The translations under genes were made by a program, and so were the position numbers. The notes beneath the pieces are model-generated. The model worked only from the letters and a program-made list of their open reading frames with translations, had not been told where the DNA came from and made no database searches. From Megaleporinus macrocephalus (lineage: Eukaryota > Chordata > Actinopteri > Characiformes > Anostomidae), in contig CM038725.1 in the NCBI GenBank assembly GCA_021613375.1, positions 13,757,089-13,821,088 on the forward strand: DNA of 64,000 nucleotides, in the 5' to 3' direction. The stretch's first letter is position 1, and every line of letters begins with the position of its first letter. Below are positions 60,635-64,000 of this stretch, piece after piece.

Positions 60635-61155
60635 GGGAGAGCCAGGTGCAGACCCCGCAGTGTCGGATCCAGAAGTGCACCACAGACTTCGTCTCGCTCA
60701 CCTCACACCTGAACCCCTCCCTGGATGGCTTCGACGCCGAGTTCTGCAAGGCTCTGCGGGCCTACTCAGGCTGCACCCACCGCACGTCCAAGAGCTGCAG
60801 GGGCAACCTGGTCTTCCACTCAGCCCTGCTGGGCATCAGCGACCTCATGAGCCAGAGGAACTGCTCCAAGGACGGACCCACGTCCTCCACGCACCCCGCG
60901 GCCCCCGTCGAGCCTTGCAACTACCACAGCCGCCACCAGCACCAGGCTACCCTGCCTGGGTCGGGGACAGAGCTCCCGCGCCCCAACTACCTTTTCTGCG
61001 GCCTGTTCGGGGACCCGCACCTCAGAACGTTTAAGGACCAGTTTCAGACCTGTAAGGTGGAGGGGGCGTGGCCCCTTATCGATAACAATTACCTGTCAGT
61101 GCAGGTGACGAATGTTCCGGTGGTGCAGGGTTCCAGCGCCACAGCGACTAATAAG
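60635..61155 (+). CDS. rgmb: rgmb exon 2 (RGM N-terminal domain and start of the vWF type D-like domain)
   Basis: Encodes residues 35-208 of RGMb, a secreted, GPI-linked co-receptor that binds BMP ligands and neogenin on neuronal and other cell surfaces. The mature N-terminus carries the RGM helical domain with paired cysteines: CRIQKC (residues 44-49), EFCKAL, GCTHRT and SCRGN. Then come a possible N-glycosylation site NCS (110-112), a variable His/Pro-rich linker, and the [13 protein letters not shown] block. GDPH is residues 160-163; in this family the chain is cleaved autocatalytically between Asp161 and Pro162. The exon closes with the conserved [15 protein letters not shown] stretch and ends AAG|GTGAGT, phase 0. 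The acceptor is a 28-nt pyrimidine-rich stretch ending CCAG. The wording [10 protein letters not shown] and RGN (not the RGD of RGMa) favours RGMb over RGMa or RGMc. The remainder, about half the protein including the GPI signal, lies beyond the window. Confidence 0.95.
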
Positions 61156-61626
61156 GTGAGTTGCTGTGAATGCTGTGAATCTGTGACGCCTTAATCAAAT
61201 ACAATTTTTAATTTTACACCAATATCATTGTTTTATCGTGGCTCACAGTTGTATTTACATATTTGCTGAATATGAGTAGAAGAACTGTTGGCACAGTCAT
61301 GGACTACAGGCTACCAAAACAGTACGTCAAGATTTTTGAGGCATTTAGATATTTAATGTGCCAAAAATGTAACTAGCCAAAGAATGAGCACATATTTCAA
61401 ATATTATTGCAATTAATTATAAAGTTCTTAGATCAATTCCAGATCATGATGCACCTTACACTACTACACCTCCACCATCAGTTGTGGAATTCCCCACCCT
61501 AAATGCTAACTCTAAAGCTTGAATCACCTCCCAATATCATCTCTGTACTGGAGGTGCACTGTTCACTGTTTTCATTGGCTTTTCAGAAGAAGTGGGTCAG
61601 TGGGAGGAGCTTTTTACGGTGGCCGA
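61156..61626. other. intron-2 sequence without recognised features
   Basis: AT-rich, non-coding. I see no repeat or motif to name. Confidence 0.5.
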
Positions 61627-62545
61627 GAAGACCCAACGTGCTGCAGATCCACAAACCATCAAAAAAAATAATCAAAACGGCAACATGGGCACTACATTTA
61701 ACGAACGCGCTGCAAAACCGTCCACAACACAACGGAAGTGTTTCCGGAGGACACTTAAAGGACGTGGGACCACATATGGCGACGCAATGTAAACAGAACC
61801 ATGCAGAGCCGCTGTAGCGTCTAATAGTGATACCGATGCTTCTGACCTGGTGTCGAGAAATCCAGAAAGTCGTTTATGAAGCGCGTATCGAGGCTTGCTT
61901 CGTTAAGGATGAGTGACGTCACTGATGACGTCTGAAGCCTTGCTGGTTCAGGACCTGGTTCACCCCACAATTACTGTCCCGTCTCTTAAAACCACTGCAA
62001 CAGTTTTAACATCAATATCTCACATCCTATTGGATTTATTTAGTGACTGAAATTATACTGGCAGGTTTTTTTTAATTAACAGACTCCACCCACACACTCA
62101 AACACAGGTTAGATGAACAAATCAATGAACCACAGAAAATGAAATAAAGGTGTTTTATGTATATACTTTTATGTATATACTCATGCTGACAATGTTGCAA
62201 GAGAACATCGCAAATAGTTAAAATGACAATAAAAGTTTCGGCCACCAGGGGGGGTTCGTGTACACATGAAGCTTCAAGTAATGAACCATCTGGAGTGAAA
62301 GCTTCAACGCTTCAAGAGGCTTCATCTGGCCATCACTAGCGTCTAATGAGAAGTAAGTCTGGATAGTTAGCAAATATAGCCTAACTTACTTCTCATTAGA
62401 TGCTACCGCGTCTCTGCGTGCTTCTGTTTACATTGTGTCGCCGTATGTGGTCCCACGTCCTTTAAGTGTCCTCCGGAACCACTTCTGTTCTGTTGTGGAC
62501 GGTTTTGCAGCGCGTTTGTGAATCTGCAGCGCGTTGGGTCTTCTT
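61627..62545. mobile_element. long-arm fold-back element, split by a hAT insertion
   Basis: The segments at about 61627-61816 and 62396-62545 are inverted copies of each other, sharing words such as GAAGACCCAACG, GCAAAACCGTCC, GGAGGACACTTAAAGGACG and ATGTAAACAGAA. The original loop includes a 17-bp stem (62342-62358 against 62381-62397 approximately, TCTAATGAGAAGTAAGT). Arms of well over 100 bp with a short loop mark a fold-back type DNA transposon. No coding capacity is visible. Confidence 0.65.
61825..62338. mobile_element. non-autonomous hAT-type element in intron 2
   Basis: A 514-bp insertion with inverted ends TAGTGATACC and the complement of TAGTGATGGCC. It is bounded by a perfect 8-bp target duplication GCGTCTAA (61817-61824 and 62339-62346). 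It contains no transposase frame. It interrupts a larger palindromic element whose two arms lie on either side, so it is the younger of the two. Confidence 0.78.
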
Positions 62546-62786
62546 ATATCGTTGCTGTCCAATAAAAAACAAGCAACTTTACAGCAGAGGCCAAAAACCT
62601 ACATTACTTTCAATGCAAGTCAATGGAACCAGAATTTTTTCCAAGCTATTTGGAAGCATTTCTATTGGTTCGATCATTGTAAAATATTCACACAGTGTAA
62701 ACGACCATTGCCGTGTCCAAATGACGTAGAAAACTCAAAATTAACAAAAATAAAGATACATGTTTTTATTGGACAGCGACGATATA
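62546..62786 (+). mobile_element. MITE of the ATATCGNNGCTGTCC family (copy in rgmb intron 2)
   Basis: About 240 bp with near-palindromic ends: TATCGTTGCTGTCCAAT at the left and ATTGGACAGCGACGATA at the right. The interior shares the phrases AACTTTACAG, CAATGGAACCAGA and TCTATTGGT with copies at 14.9, 17.8, 25.0 and 43.7 kb. There is no open frame. TA-rich flanks suggest a TA target, but the target duplication is ambiguous. Confidence 0.65.
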
Positions 62787-63310
62787 TACAATACTGTGAA
62801 AAAGATCACCATGAATTTATTACATCATCAAAACAGACAAGCAGTTGCTTTTTAGGAGTTGTGAGGATCGTCCCCTTGCATAGGTTTCCAAAACTTGAGT
62901 TTGAGATGATTCAAAGACAATCCGTTAGACCACCGATACTGACACCATCAGATTGATAGATTTCAAAGCTTTCGTCTTTGAGGGAGAGCAGAAAGTTAAG
63001 CTCCAGTCTTGCTTCAGATCTGAAAACATCCCCAGGCGTTTCTGTCCATCTTTCCACTTTGAGAAGACACCTACAACACTGTGAGTCTGAAAGGATTTGT
63101 AGTGTCAGGAAGACGTTACTGAGAACAGGAAGGACGTTCGCACTAGACAGTTGAAAGTGAGGTATCTGGGTAATCATAGATGTGTACCAGTTAATAGATG
63201 GAGGAGTCTGAACTTTTATTTGGATTACAGGAGATGCAGAAAAAAGCAACACTTCTGCAGATGTTTTTGGAAATTTGGTCTCTTTCTGTATGAAACGGAG
63301 GCCGTAAATA
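62787..63310. mobile_element. Tc1/mariner-type relic in rgmb intron 2
   Basis: Decayed DNA-transposon sequence. Its reverse complement from 62945 to 63090 aligns by eye with 37790-37955 (shared GTGTCTTCTCA, TGGACAGAA, GATGTTTTCAG, GAAGCAAGA), so both are copies of one family in opposite orientations. Open frames are short and broken. Family assignment is from recall of common teleost Tc1-like sequences and is moderate. Confidence 0.5.
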
Positions 63311-63835
63311 AAGCCACACTAAATACTGAATAGCTGTTCAGAGGTGGAGGCTGACACTGTGCTGGAGGTCATCGTCACAGTCTAGTCTCAGCGCAGATGT
63401 TATTATAAGCTTTGTTGTTTGCGTTACAGCGTCATACATCTAGTAAATGGGGGTCAGTTTATTGAAACCAAAACCACTTACCATACTTTCCTTTTAAAAA
63501 TGGAGCAGTTCATTAATCACAGATTTGAATGTAGTTTGATTGTAAGTGTCAGGTTTGATTAACGTATTTCAATTAAGAGCGTGAAAGAAAGCTTATCGGC
63601 CGGACGCACGGATGACTGATAAGTCTAAAAGCTATTTAAACTTTGACCAAGTATTCACAGGTGTTAGTCGGACAAAGCAGAACGCTGAGGTCTCATGACT
63701 AACACTTGTGACTAAAGCGTCCGTGAAGGTTTAATGTTGTTAATGACTGGATAGAGCCGGGCTGTGGCGCAACCCTTAATAAGGTAGCCTTGAAAGAAAC
63801 CTCTGTGTCCTGTTTTTCCAAGTGCGTGGCTATAC
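63311..63835. other. unique intron-2 sequence
   Basis: No gene or recognised repeat. The 63560-63790 part is compositionally balanced and non-repetitive, and could be regulatory. Confidence 0.4.
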
Positions 63836-64000
63836 TCTCTCTCTCTCTCTCTCTCTCTCCTATATTCTCTCTTTCTTTCTCTCTCTCTCCTTCTATACTT
63901 TCTCTTTCTCTCCTATACTCTCTCTCTCCTCCTGTACTCTCTCTTTCTTTCTCTCTCTCTTCTCCTATACTTTCTCTTTCTCTGCTATACTCTCTCTCTC
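63836..64000. repeat. (TC)n-rich pyrimidine microsatellite, reaching the window edge
   Basis: Imperfect CT/CTTT runs punctuated by TATACT or CTATA words, continuing off the right end. Confidence 0.9.

Larger units (their letters stand above)
61156..64000 (+). other. rgmb: rgmb intron 2 (5' part, runs off window)
   Basis: Begins GTGAGT directly after codon 208. The remaining window holds a fold-back transposon with an internal hAT insertion, a MITE, a Tc1-like relic and a pyrimidine microsatellite. No open frame here resembles the C-terminal half of RGMb, so the last exon lies to the right. Confidence 0.8.

Noticed and set aside
60624..61034. 136-codon + frame and a 66-codon minus frame over exon 2
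   Set aside because: Shadows of the GC-rich rgmb exon in other frames.

Overview
The window is animal nuclear DNA, almost certainly from a teleost fish. It has one spliced gene whose exons read as a repulsive guidance molecule. Around it is a dense set of DNA-transposon relics (Tc1-like, hAT-type, fold-back elements, MITEs), teleost-style SINEs and LINEs, and very long AT-rich microsatellites. There are no operons, bacterial-type genes, CRISPR arrays or other prokaryotic features. The exact species cannot be read from this sequence.

The only supported host gene is the 5' half of rgmb (repulsive guidance molecule BMP co-receptor b, also called Dragon), on the + strand. Coding exon 1 is 46870-46972 (start codon and signal peptide), intron 1 is about 13.7 kb, and exon 2 is 60635-61155 (N-terminal RGM domain and the GDPH self-cleavage site). 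Intron 2 runs off the right edge, so the last exon lies outside. Exon phases agree: 103 + 521 nt gives 208 whole codons. A GC-rich block at about 46340-46980 with a TATA-like motif and three GTGGGCGTGG boxes is the probable promoter and 5' UTR.

Layout: 1-46.3 kb is a gene-free upstream region. It holds Tc1-like relics (about 3.1-3.9, 10.2-10.9, 15.2-16.0, 16.4-16.9, 32.2-33.8, 37.5-38.0, 39.2-39.6 and 44.5-44.9 kb) and a LINE reverse-transcriptase scrap (7.7-8.4 kb). It also holds a 5'-truncated L1-like LINE with a 15-bp target duplication (32.3-33.2 kb), two tRNA-type SINEs (8.7 and 43.5 kb) and a dispersed roughly 250-bp MITE family. Three minisatellite blocks lie here: a 31-bp unit (22.3-23.8 kb), a 19-bp unit (29.4-31.7 kb) and a 43-bp unit with an exact 421-bp higher-order repeat (33.9-35.4 kb). 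Intron 1 (47.0-60.6 kb) holds a nested hAT-type element (51.8-53.1 kb), a degenerate array with a 159-bp higher-order period (55.0-56.5 kb) and further hAT-type MITEs. One of these ends 36 bp before exon 2. Intron 2 holds a fold-back element split by a 514-bp hAT insertion with a perfect 8-bp target duplication.

Several unique, GC-moderate, homeodomain-motif-bearing stretches in the upstream desert and in intron 1 look like candidate conserved regulatory elements, but that needs cross-species alignment. I did not find a convincing undescribed gene system. The best leads are the transposon insertion at the rgmb exon-2 acceptor, the young higher-order tandem arrays, and the nested transposon chronology.
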